Shown here: positions 37,582-50,700 of the stretch, in pieces | How the letters are laid out: every line of letters begins with the position of its first letter | Position numbering within the stretch: position 1 is the stretch's first letter | Source: Cheilinus undulatus | Lineage: Eukaryota; Chordata; Actinopteri; Labriformes; Labridae | Length of the DNA: 64,000 nucleotides | Assembly: GCF_018320785.1 (NCBI RefSeq) | Contig: NC_054877.1 | Location: forward strand, 10,187,030 to 10,251,029 | Direction: 5' to 3' | Program-made: the position numbers and the translations under genes | Notes under the pieces: model-generated | The model's input: the letters and a program-made list of their open reading frames with translations, nothing else | Told to the model about the DNA's origin: nothing | Database searches by the model: none

Positions 37582-40500
37582 CTTAAAGACACATCAGAAG
37601 AATGGTTATTTTGCTGTTTCAATTACTTTCTTAATTTAAATTGTGCTGTCATGATGCTGACTTTGCTGGTTTCATGTTTAACAGTAAGCAAGCAGGTTCA
37701 ACTACACCCCATAATATACTAACAAACTTTATGATTAAAACTTCAGATTCTTTGCTGAATTTCATACACTGCCTGGCCAACAAAAAAGTCGCCATCTGGA
37801 TTTAACTAAGCAAATAGGTACGAGCCTCTTATTGGATAATTACTGCATGGGCGATTATCTTTCAGCTGGCAACAAGTTATTTAACCCCAGCTGATGCAAT
37901 GAGTAACTTCTTATTTCTTAAACAATGGATTTTTTCTACCCTAATGGCACAGGCATATTCCAAGATGACAATGCCAGGATGCATTGGGCTTAAATAGTGA
38001 AAGAGTGGTTCAGGGAGCATGAGACATCATTTTCACACATGGATTGGCCACCACAGAGTCCAGACCTTAACCCCGTTGAGAATCTTTGGGATGTGCTGGA
38101 GAAGGTTTTGCACACTGGTCAGACTCTCCCATCATCAATATTAAAATTAATGCAACACTGGATGGAAATAAATCTTGTGACATTGCAGAAGCTTATCAAA
38201 ACAATGCCACAGCGAATGTGTGCTGTAATCAAAGCTAAAGGCAGTCCAATGAAATATTAGAGTGTGTGACCTTTTTTTGGTGGCGACTTTTTTTTGGCCA
38301 GGCAGTGTATATGTGTATTCTATACATGAGTAATTTCAGGGAACCAGATGGGTATTTTTGGAGACTCTATGTTTGTTTCACTTTTCCAATGCCTTCATTT
38401 TTCACCGCAAACATCAAATAGGTAATAATAAGATCCACAGTCTGCTGGGAGTTCCATACTGGACAAAATTAGCTTGACTTTCTTCACTTTTCTCAGTGGA
38501 TAGAGCATGTATCAGATAAAGCTCCTGCATCAGAAGCACCAAATCAGTAATGTGGGGATAGTTTCTTCATTTGGCTTGCAAATGCAGATAAAAAAGGGAT
38601 GAACCTGCAAAAGTGGCAACTAAAGTTAAGTTTTCTGCACTTCTTGCCAATGTGAGTTATCAAAAGGCCACAGAGGTGATCTGGATCTAACACAGCATGT
38701 TACTTCAGAGAAGACCAAGAAGTTCACACTAGCAAAAGATGCAAGCACTGTCACTCTGTTTTTGTGACATTGATGACACCAGTAGATGACTAAACTGCAG
38801 CAAATGAAGACAACATGTGTAAGTATTCTGGAAAAGTGGACTAAAACAATGACAAGTTGAACCTTTAGTCATGATTTTTCTTTTTTTCTTTTATTGAAAA
38901 AATACACCATACGGACAAAAGTATTTGGCTAGACCAGTTTACCATTGAATCCAGGTATTTCAATCAGACCTGTTGTGTGTGATGTAAAATGAGTCGTTCT
39001 GAAGAGCTCAATGACTTTAAGTGTGGTACTGTGATGGATTCCACCTTTGCAATAAGGTCGTTTGTGAATTTCAACTCTGCTGGATATTTTCACAGTCAAC
39101 TCTAAGTGATATTACAAAGATGAAGTGTTTAGGAACAACAACAACTCAGCCACAAAGTAGAAAAACCACATAAAATCACAGAGCAGGGTTTAACGACTGC
39201 CAAGGTGCATGGTGAGTACGTCTCCCCAACACTCTGCTGATTCCATAGCTCAAAAGTTCTGAACCTAAAATGCCAAGCGTCAAATGGAGTTGTTTAAAGC
39301 ACATCATTACTGGTTTGGTGGATGCTGGGAGAATGTTACCTGCCTGACTGCATTGTGCCAACTGTGAAGTTTGGTGGAGGGGGGATAATGTATGGGGCTG
39401 TTTTTTAGGGTTTTGGCTAGGCCCCTTTTCTCTCTAGTGAAGGACAATCTTAATGCTTCAGCATACCAAAACATTTAGGACAATGCTATGCTTCGAACTG
39501 TGTGGCAACAGTTTGAGGAAGGCCCTTTTCTATTCCAACATGACTGTTATCCTGTGCACAAAGCAAGGACTATAAAGACATAGGCTTTGTCCACTCAAAG
39601 ACGAAAATGAAATATTTTCGTTTGTTTTGAAACCATTTTCTGTAAACATGGGATCATTTGAGGAAATGTCTGCGTAAGCACAGTACCACTGAAGCCTGTA
39701 AGTAGCTCTGTAACACTGCCATGGACATGCACCAAAAAGAGAGAAGATTACAGAGCATACAAATAAAGCTTTTGCGTCGTACACAGACACAAAAACATGT
39801 TCCAATGTTTGTTTCCAATGTGTCATGTTTGCGGTAGTGGTAAGGGAGCATCAGATTTTGCTGTAAAAGCCACAATATGCTCAATAGCTTCTGCAGCACG
39901 AACACAACCCTCTAATCCGGAATTGTTGTTTTGCCTGCACCCACGCATGCAGCTTAAAGGTAGACTATGCGATTTTTTTTCCTCTAGGTGTCGTAGGAGA
40001 GCAAAGCCTCGAAAATGTAAACAAAGAGGAGTTTTTGACACACCTCCACCACTTTGAAGCCTTCCCCTTTTAGCCACTTTAGCTTCTGTTGATCCTACAC
40101 ACTGATCATACACAAGTTTATATGTAACATTCAAGGCAACCTTTACTAATATCTTTTCTCAGCTGCAGTAAACCATTTCACGAGCTCTTCTTATCCTGGC
40201 CGGTTATGTTATAGCATCAATTAAACATGAAAACATCAGCTTCAAACAAGACTTGGGTGATTTGAGATAAACATATTTTGAGACACTACCTGATTTGAGT
40301 AGAGCTACCTCCGTCTGCAGCCTCCATATATTAGCAGCAGGCTAACATTAGCACACCTAGCTTCCACTCATTTTTACCCCACATTTATTTCAGCCGTGCT
40401 ATCACACTCAGCTTAAATGTCCAACCATAAGAATAGTGCTGTGTCAATAAATCAACACTGGACAAGCGTTGAGACAATACGCACAATGAATGAAAAGATG

Positions 40501-43500
40501 TAGCCTACTTATGCATCCGTGAGAAGCAAAGCCAGTTCTGAGTCATGCGAGAGCTTTTTAGCGTTGCGTAGGGCTCGCCACCGAGGAAAAGCAAGTCCGT
40601 TATTAACTCTAGTTTTTCCTTTCGCTTTGTCAGAGGATTTCCAAGACAAATGTCGAGGCTTTTTAGGTGGCGGGAAAGCCGGTAGCAGGCCTTCGGTCGG
40701 CCGCTTCGGACTGGAATCTGCCATTTACCCTCCTCTCGGCTGTTTGGGTGAAACATTTACCTGCAGCAGCACTGCTGCCCCTGGGGGCGCATCTAGGAGG
40801 AGAGGGGTGTGTGCCAGAGGAGAAGGTTACTGCCCCAATCTGGTCCGGTCCGGACAGAGTTATAAACATCCCATATAAACAAAACTACAGGGTACTGAAG
40901 TTTTAATTCAGTTTTAATTCAGTGTGTTGATACTGTACTCAGAAAAACATTTACATAGCATATGTTTGATTTTTTTTTTAATTTAAGTGTAAAATGTCGG
41001 ATATTCTACCTTTAAGTGAGCTATGCTACATATGACGTAAGAGTTTCAAGAAAGATGCAGCTGACTGTCCACACAGAGATGAAACAGTAGGCGTTTACAT
41101 ATTTGTTCACTCTGGGACCCGGTTTCAAGTAGCATTTACGGCCTCCCAAAACGCTGTTTCTGTGTGCATGAAATGTCGATATGACAAAAAAATTATGTGT
41201 GTCCTCCTGAATAAACATCTTTGAGTGGACAGGGCCTTGGTTCAGTGAGCAGAATGTGGAAGAACTTGACTGGCCCTCACAGAGTCCTGACCTCAACCAC
41301 ATCGAGCACCTGTGGGATGAACTGGAATGGCGATTGCGAGTCCAACATCAGAGCCTGACTCTATGTTCTACAAGATGAATGGGCACAAATTTCCACAGAA
41401 ACACTCAAAAATCTTGTGGAAAGCCTTCCTACAGTCCCTGTAGGTGGAATGGTCAGGTGGCCAAATACTTTTGTATATATAGCGTACATCTAAATTGACT
41501 CTCAGATGGAGGTATGTGGTCTGCTTTTTCAGTGTGGGGGTCCTCTCAGATGAAAGAGTGCTGCAGGGTTATGAAATGACATAATAACTGAGTAAAATGA
41601 CACATCACACATTTCTTTGCTCATAACTATATTATAAATTGTACCTACACTGCTGTGGCACTCCAAACTACATATCTTGTCCCTGATTTGGCACTGAAAA
41701 AGTTGGCAGCCCTAAACACAGAGGACAAACTGCAGGACAACGCTGCTGCAGCACATTGGAAGAGATGGACTGATGTTCATCTTGGGATTTAATCAGGTTC
41801 ATCAGGTCCAACACAAAACAGTGAAGCACAAAGAAAGCAAATCAACCAGAGACATGAGCTGCAGGCAGGTAGGAGTAAGCAGCAGATCCTGAAACAGTGG
41901 ATAAGTGCAAAGGTTAGCATAATACAAGCTAACTGTTAGCATCTTACATCATAATTCAGAAGTGTGCACAGGGATAGGCAGCAGTAATATGATAGTGAGC
42001 TTTTATATCACTGATCTATTTCAGATTTGCTCCAGAAATTCTGAACTTTGATTGATCTGGTGAATTCTGAGGAGAGATGTTTTTAAAAAATCTTCTCCTT
42101 ACCTCAGGATCTGCATAAACCGTATTTTCCATTTCTTCTGGATGCTCTGCAGATCAGTTATAAAAAACAATGTTAAAAATGACAATACTGGAGCTGCTTT
42201 TTAAGAGCAATTTAAAGATTGTCTACAATGGTAGAAGCAGTTTAGCAACTAAATTATTGATAGAGTAAGTAAAACCTTAGACCACTTTTTCAGATGAAAC
42301 CCTAGCCATGGGTATTTAACAGTACTACTTATAAGTTAGAGTCTATTGACATTTTAGAACAAAGCATTTAAAGTATACTTTGCTCTACAGCTTTGAACCG
42401 TCTGCTGCAACTAGAATAACTTAAAGATCTACTTGCTGATCTACTGACAGGTTTTTTATGTGGTGCCAACTTTCACAACCACAGAGCTCAACAATTACCA
42501 CTGGCTTTTTCGTTAGCTTCATCAATAGCAGCCGTCAGTCAAAATGTACAGCTTCAGTAATATACAAGCTGGTGTCATCTACATGACCATATATCTTCTT
42601 TCACAGTCAGGTTGCTGGTTGTGAGTCTACCTAAATGGTTTCAACATTGTGGCTGATGATCTCATCTAAGAAGCAGCATGGACTGATTGATAGGTGGCTG
42701 ATTAGGGACACTTGGCTGTTTTCCATGATGTTCTAAAGGATTTTTTTTATTCCTGAGCAGGTGAACCTCAGCTGAAATTCTAGGGTTTAGTTTCTATTTA
42801 ATAATTAACAATAGGTAATGAATAATGAAAATTATGAGCTCTATGCACACAGAGATTGCAGAACAAGTGGAGATCAAGGCTGGTAAAGCGTCTGTTTTAA
42901 AGCAGTAGAGTGGAGACAGGATGGGTATAGAAGACAAAAAGAGTACAAAAATACTGCAAAACACAAAAGCACACCAACATAATGCAACACATAAAATAAG
43001 CCAGAGATTTGAAGCTCAAAATGTCCCTTAAATGACAGCAAGAGTCAAACAGAATGCTCTTGGTTTTTGGATTTCTACATCACAGCTGACGTTACGGTTT
43101 GACCTCCAACACTCAGAATGAAGGTGAGACTTGAAAAATGAAATGTACGGCAAGTTTTTAAAGTAGAATAAAACATTTTGATGTTAGAAATGGAAATGGG
43201 GCTCACTTAAAATGAAATGGTCTACTTACAATGATTGTGATTTACATTCTTGGCCTTGCTCCTGGCTTTTATTTACTACCCCACCATGTGTGTGTTTTTA
43301 TATTACCCCTGCCTTCAAAACTTTCATACGGTGCACACATTTTACCATCAGGTCTGTGTTCGTATAGATCACAAATTTTGAAAGAGCTGCATGCCAACTT
43401 AGGCCTGTTTCGTGTGTACGCAACTTTTCTAAATGTTTTTGAATGAGACTCCTGTGCCGTCCCTGTGGTGAGTTGATTTTTAATAAGCTCTGCTAAAACT

Positions 43501-44711
43501 GTCTTAAAGGGTTCATTTGTTCTTCTAACATGTTATACTGTCCGTGTTACAAATCTGTTGAAATCTTAGAAATTAATATCAAACAAATTACAACAATTTT
43601 GATCTATCATTCAGTAATTTAGGTTATCAATGTTATGCTTTGCCAGTTAAAATCAGTTTCTTGAGCAGAAAGCTTTTAGAGCAACTCCTCTTGAATTTGA
43701 CTTACGTTTTCTTTTCCACTGTTGATAAAGTAATGCTCCAACAATTACTCCAGCCAGAGGGACGAGGACAATGGCAAGAAGGATGGGAGTGAGAGTTGCT
43801 TCATGGATCTGGTTGTGATGTTCTGGATTTAAAAAGAGAGGGCAGCTGTATTAGAAATTCATAACTTAGGACTTAGATCTTAATCTTGGTGCATAACTGA
43901 GAGTGTGCTAAAGCTTGACATCCTCCAATTGTATTCTTCAAAACTTCAGTTTCATTTGAAATAATCCAGAAAGATAATATGGAGAGGCACAGAATCCATG
44001 TTTTCACAGTCAGTGATGATTTGGGCTGCCATGGCATCTGACTGTGTTTTCTGAAGTCCACAGTCAACGCAGCCATCTACCAGGACATTTTAGAGCACTT
44101 CATGCTTCCTTCTGCTGACAAGCTTTATGGAGATGCTGATTTCATTTTCCAGCAGGACTTGGCACCTGCCCACACTGCCAAAGGTACCAAAAGCTGGTTC
44201 AATGACCATGGTTTACTGTGCTTGACTGGCCAGCAAACTGGCCTGACCTGAACCCCATAGAGAATCTATGGAGTATTATCAAGAGGAAGATGAGAGACAC
44301 CAGACCCAACAATGCAGGTGACCTGAAGGCCACTATCAAAGCAACCTGGTCTTCCATTACACCTGAGCAGTTCCACAGGCTGATCGCCTCCATGCCACGC
44401 CGAATTGATGCAGTAATTCATGCAAAAGTAGGCCCAACCAAGTATTGAGTGAACAGAAATGAACATACTTTTCAGAAGCCTGACATTTCTGTTTAAAATA
44501 TCCTTCTAATTGATCTTATGTAATATTCTAATTTTCTGAGACACTGTATTTTGGGTTTTGATTATCTGTAAGCCATAATCATCAACATTACAAGAAATAA
44601 AGGCTTGAAATATTTCACCCTATGTCTAATGAGTCTATATAATATATGGGTTTCACTTTCTGAAATGAGTGACAAAAAATATTAAACTTTTTCATGATAT
44701 TCTAATTTATG

Positions 44712-44767
<56 letters not shown>

Positions 44768-47700
44768 AATTAGCTTTGTTAGTCGGAGGATTTACTTGCA
44801 AGTAGTCTAAACAGGGCAGGCATAAATATGCTATGTGAGCCCTACAGTCGTTCTTCTGTATATCTGTTCTATCAGAATCCCCCGTACACCCCTGCATGCG
44901 TCATGAACTGACCCATCTCTGTTCATAATTTTGGATGCCTTTTAGTGCTGCTCCACATCATAGGGCAGCCTGTGTACAGATTAGGATTAAATTTTTAGAT
45001 ATACAGAATTTGTTTTTATAGTTATGAGAAGAATTTTTACCATTTGGCAAGACCTGGAGTTAAATACACCAAAGGATTGATGAACAATATTCCCATAATT
45101 GTACTTCTTGCTGACATAAAATTGAATTGTATGTAAATAAATTTAGTCAGTATTAGTTTGGCATTATATATTTTTATAATTAGGGGTTAAATCAGGCTGA
45201 CATTGAACTGAGTCACTCACCAAAGCGAGATATGATGTCTGCGTTTGTGGCTGACGGACTCACAAAGGGAAAGTATTTGCTATCATGAGAGCAGCTGTTT
45301 TAAACCCCATGGGGATAGAAGTTTGGTTTTACAAGGCAAAAACCTCTGGCTCTGATATTTAAGGCCTGAGATGTAGAAGACTAGTCAGAGGTGCAGACAG
45401 GATTGGACTCTATGAGAGAGCAAAGTGCAGCTGTGCACGGTGGTTAAATTCTCCATCTTAAAAAAGCATCAAAGTAGACAAAATAAATTCATCTCATTCA
45501 GTCTTTAAAATCCTGCAGTCTATATCAGCCTCTCTTATTGGACAGCATGTTTGCAGAGCTGAGGTGATGCTGCAGTTGCGCTGGTGTGCGCTCTGCCCTG
45601 CATCTTTTTACAATGTTCCTCCCCGCTCTAAAGAGGGTTCAATGTACCATATTTAACTTATTTATTACATCAATATATGGTGTAAACCAAAACTACGAAC
45701 ATATTGTCTTGTGAAGAATAGTTATGATGTAGAGCCTTATGTGAAGTATAATCTCACTAGAAAACAGGGATCATTATGTGCACAAATGTCCTCAGGAACT
45801 TTTCTTTTATTCATAGAGACTGGCAGGTTTAATGCTATTCCAGAGGAGGACAGAGTGTTTGTTGTGTAACTTTGGGGAAACTGAGAATGAGATTGATTTT
45901 CTGTTTTACTGTCCAATTCATGATGACTTAAGAGATTTTCTTTTTAGGAAAATGTCCTTGATTAATGCTGACTTTTTCTGGTTTGATGACTGAAAAACTT
46001 GAGTTCTGTTTCAGAGAAGGAACCTTTGCTATAGCAGAATTTATCTGCAAAACCTGAGAGAAAAGGCAGAGTTTATTGTTTACTACTAAACTGGGCCAAG
46101 ATCACACAACTTTGTAATTGTTATGAATTTATCTTTTTATAAAATGTTGCTATTGTATTTCTGGTGTCTTATAAACCCATGTGGGTTGGGTAGTTTTTGT
46201 GCATGACACGTAAATAAAGTACAATAAATCAGTCAACAAGTCTGCTCTGCAGTTAGGAGTAATAATGAAAAATGAATGTCACTGATCAGTTTAGCTTTAA
46301 ACAAATAATCTCAGCAAGGACAAATCATGTCTGCCTTAAATCACTGCTTAGTGTCTATAGTTTTGTTAAAACGACTTTATTACAACAGTTTACAGTGAGA
46401 AAGTTTGGTTAAACACACACTAACATTTATTTGTCTTAAATCATGGCAGTGTTTCTGTAGCCAAGGTAGTTTTTTTGTAGAGAATGTAAACTTCAATATC
46501 TTCACATCCGACTGTTCTATCAGAAAGTTGTTGGTCTTACCAGAAGTCCTTCTACAAAGATCTTCAATCTTTCTGGCATCCTCTTCTGAGCTGACCTGGT
46601 TGCTATGGTTACAGATGACTGAGCCATTCTCCAGGTAGACATCCAGAGAAGCACCAGGTGTGGTTCCCTCTCCTCTGTCGTGAGAGCAGGTTTGGTTTTT
46701 ACATGTGAACGTGCTGCTGATGAGAGAGTCCAGAGTTCTGCAGATCACTGTGAGGTTAGACCAGTCTGAGCTGCAGGATTTCACCATCAGTTCTACTCTA
46801 GACACTGGATCTGTGAGAATCAGAGTAAATGTGAGGAGTTTATAGACAGAGAACTACTTAAACTACATTTATAATGTGAGGAAACTTACCCTGAACTGTG
46901 AGTTTGTATTTGGCTACATCAGTGACATTGTCACCGTTAACACGTGCTGTGTAAACTCCACTGTCACTCAGCTGAACATTCTTCAACAGCAGAGAGTGAT
47001 TTTGTTCAAAAAATTCAGCTCTTGATTTATAACTCCCCAAAATTATTGGTTTACCACCATGAAATAGTCTTCCAATAGTAGTTCTGCCATTAAAAAGCCA
47101 TGTTAAATCGTGTCCTTCTTCTAGGGTAACTTCCTTTACATCCAGGAGTAAATCCATTCCTGTTCGCTTAAACACAGGAGTCTCTGCAAAAAGAACAGAA
47201 ATCAAAATACCTGTGTTATAGATATTATTACATATACACAAACCCAGATAGGATTAAATATTGGACATTAATGATGATGTTGAATGTCTAGAATATGTGT
47301 ATCAGTTTATTCATGTTTTCAACTTAAACTTCCTCTTATGTTTCTTCATTTATATTTAACCCAACACTTAATACTTTATTTGCTTCTTTGATGCTCTGCT
47401 GTAGAACTTTAATTTTACTGTACTTTAATTTTTGAGAAATGTACCAAATAAATCAATGCCACACACCACAGTAATGGAAAAACAGTATAACAGCCATGAG
47501 TGATAATTTCCCCATTGTAATAAAGTCTGGGTGTAACAATACACCCAGCATGAGAGCTCAAATAATGTTCACACAGTTTACTTTAATATTTCAGGTTGTT
47601 TACCACACAATCACCTAAATTTGAGAACATCAGATCTCAACTAATATTGACATTCAACCATTTGCATGGTTCATATTTACATTCGAGAATAAGAAATTCA

Positions 47701-50700
47701 GTATTGTCTTGTGTTCACCTTCAACTTCAACTTTATTGTCTCCTGAGGGACATTTGCTTTGCAGGCAGGTTAAAACATAAAACATAGGGAACACAATCAC
47801 ACAAGTTTAGATACAACACTGAAGTGGACGAGTACACAAATACCTTGAAGGACAACTGAAGGCAGAACCATCATTACATTGAAGTGAGAATAAAATTCAT
47901 CGTAACTTAACTTTTCAAATCTAAATTTAGTTGTGTAATGGCTTAAGTAATAAATGAATTTTTTATCCTGTTGGATTTAGCCTTAGGCAATCGAAATCTC
48001 TTGCCAGAGGGTAGGAGCTCAAACTCGGCATGGAGAGGATGATCAGGACGCTGTATGATGTCCTGAGCCTTAGAGTTTACCCTCCTGCGAAAAGTTGGAG
48101 ATGATGGCAAAGGTCAGGCCAGCTTCAACCATGGAGTGGTAGAACATTCTCATTAGTTTGCTGCACACCAGACCGGTTGAGCATCCGGAGGGAGTCCAAT
48201 CTCTGCTGTGATTTTTTGTTGATATTGGATAAAGGCAATGAGTTGGCATTATTTTATTAGCTGGCCATTTGATAAGTGTTTATTAATGCAACTTTATTCT
48301 AAAATTATTTTAAAATACAATATAAAATGCAAAGTAAACTTTGTGGGATACAGGACAGCAGTATCAATGCTGAAATCATGGATATTAGCCTTCGTACAGC
48401 GGCTGTTTTATTTTTTAATCCTTTAGGGATATCTGTAAATCTATCAGACCACCTGTGGATGAGGAAATTGAGCCCTTAACTGCATCATTGATAAAGTCAC
48501 ATGAGAATAACACTAGAGCTTGAAAAGAGATGCATGATCAATGGTAAAGTGTTTTACCTCAGACTTAAACAACTCTGTGATTCATTCAGTATTTAGTTGT
48601 ATGGTTATTAGTCTGATCTTCCTATGCTGTCTTTCAGTGTTATACTTTTTCTCTTTTTAATTCTGTAAAGCACTTTTAAATGATCTGTTTTACAGGTGCT
48701 CTATAAATATAGTCACGTTAATCAAATACTTGAAATATTTAAAGTAGTTTGTTATTTATACAAGCCTTTTCTACTCTAACTGTGAATATCAGATTTTTAA
48801 ATATTTTTTGTAGCTAAGATTTTTGGAGTTAGTCTTGGGCTTCAATTAAAAATTGCATTTTAGTTTTAGTCCAATTTTTGCTATTTTTAACCTTTTCTGT
48901 TTTAGTCTGGTTTGACTCTATAAAAACTCAAAAAACGTATTCTACTTAACTTAAAATGTTTTCTGTCTTTTAATCTGATTTCTGAGCCAAATTTAAACAG
49001 TATGTAAACTCCAATACAAAAAATAAACTCATATTAATGCTATTCAGTACTTTGATTTAGGTACAGATAAAAACACCTACAAACTTTGAATGAAGGACTT
49101 TGACTTATTTCAGAGTATTTTCAAAGAAAAGAGGGGTGTCATTGATTTTTATTTATCAATACTAAAATCAATAATTTTCAAATTCTTCATGTGGCATTTG
49201 AATATGTCATGATTAACATAGTAGTCACTTTACTGAGCCGTCCTTGAACACATCACAACATTTCTGTATGTGACCTGGTCCTGGTTTAGTTAGATAACTA
49301 GCTTTTGGATCAAAGTTTTAAACCCTGAATGTTTTTAAGAGTCCTGAATCTGAATAATGTGTGGTTCTGCTGAGTGTTTTAATACCTCCTTAAAAGAAAT
49401 TATGACCCAAATTAAAAATAAAAAAAACTCAAAATTGACTAATAATTTATTTAGTAAAAAATGTTGCAGTTTGGACCCCAAATAGTAAAAGAAAATGGTG
49501 ATCAAAGAGAAAGGACAAAACCAAAACATTAAAAAAGCACATCATTAAAGAGGACTTTGCATGTATACATCTTATCTTACAATTTTCCTGTGATTTCTGT
49601 CATTTCTCTTGGAATTTCCATGTAAACCAGCTCTGTTATCCAACAAAAAGGAGATAAATAGGCAGAAATTTGGGACAAATAATGATATGTACTTATAACC
49701 AAAGGAAACCTTAGAAAACACATGTATGAGTATACTGTATGTCCCCTAAGGGCTTCTGTAGATTGACTTTTTGCCACCTTTTTGAAACATCAAACATTTG
49801 CAACCCACTGAAAAGAGCTATGTGACCCAAAGTGGGTCCCAACCCATCAGCTGAGAACCACTGTTCTATCATAAAGGAAGAAATAGATCAATAACAGTAA
49901 CATGGATTTGTTGATGCTACTTCAGTCATGTCAGGAGAGGATGAGTCGGCGCTAGTTGAAAAAATTGGAAAGTTGGAAAAAGTATGTGATTACTGTACTC
50001 AAGTAAAATACAGTTACTCTGGTTAAAATCTACTTACGTCAAAGTAAAGGTACTGGTCTACAAATCTAGTAGAGGTAAAAATTATTTAAATTTTACTTCA
50101 AGTACTGAGAAGCGACTGATGAGCTTTTAGGCTACTTGTGATTCAGGGACATCATTAGGTCGTTTTTGGGGGGCTGAAGCCACCCCAAAATGTTCCTCAG
50201 CCCCCCTAACAATAATCACAGTAAAAACAGACAAAATTAATTTAGGAAAGCACCACAGCGTTACGTTACTCACTGCTTAATGTAAAGAGGAGAGATACTC
50301 AGCCCATGGCTCCTTAGTCGCCAGTTGCTCTTTAGTACCAAATCTAAGTGCAAACTTTCATTTTCTTTTAATCCTGTATTATTATCGTTGGGTGTGTGCG
50401 ATGGAGGATCGCGCTTAAGAGAGAGCAGAGGAAGTCAGCAGGTCTCTCTGTAAGATCACTCATTCAGGTGTGCTGTACTGTGTTCAGACTGTAGCTTCGT
50501 CTGCCCTCGTTTTAACAGGTTTCTTTAGTCACTTGATACCACACTGGTATTTTATGATGATCATTGTGATATGCGTCATCAGTGACCCACACACAAACAC
50601 GGATCACATGTTGACATAACGTAATATCACGTGAAACTTGTCCAAACGTGGCTGTTTGACTTGATCTTTGATGTATTGCTGATAATAAAAACTGTCAAAA

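Larger units (their letters stand above)
38905..41484 (+). mobile_element. Tc1-like transposon split by a later insertion (unit B)
   Basis: Counterpart of 5118-6176. The transposase is cut at 39581 and resumes at 41238 ([24 protein letters not shown] text in broken frame). Confidence 0.72.
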
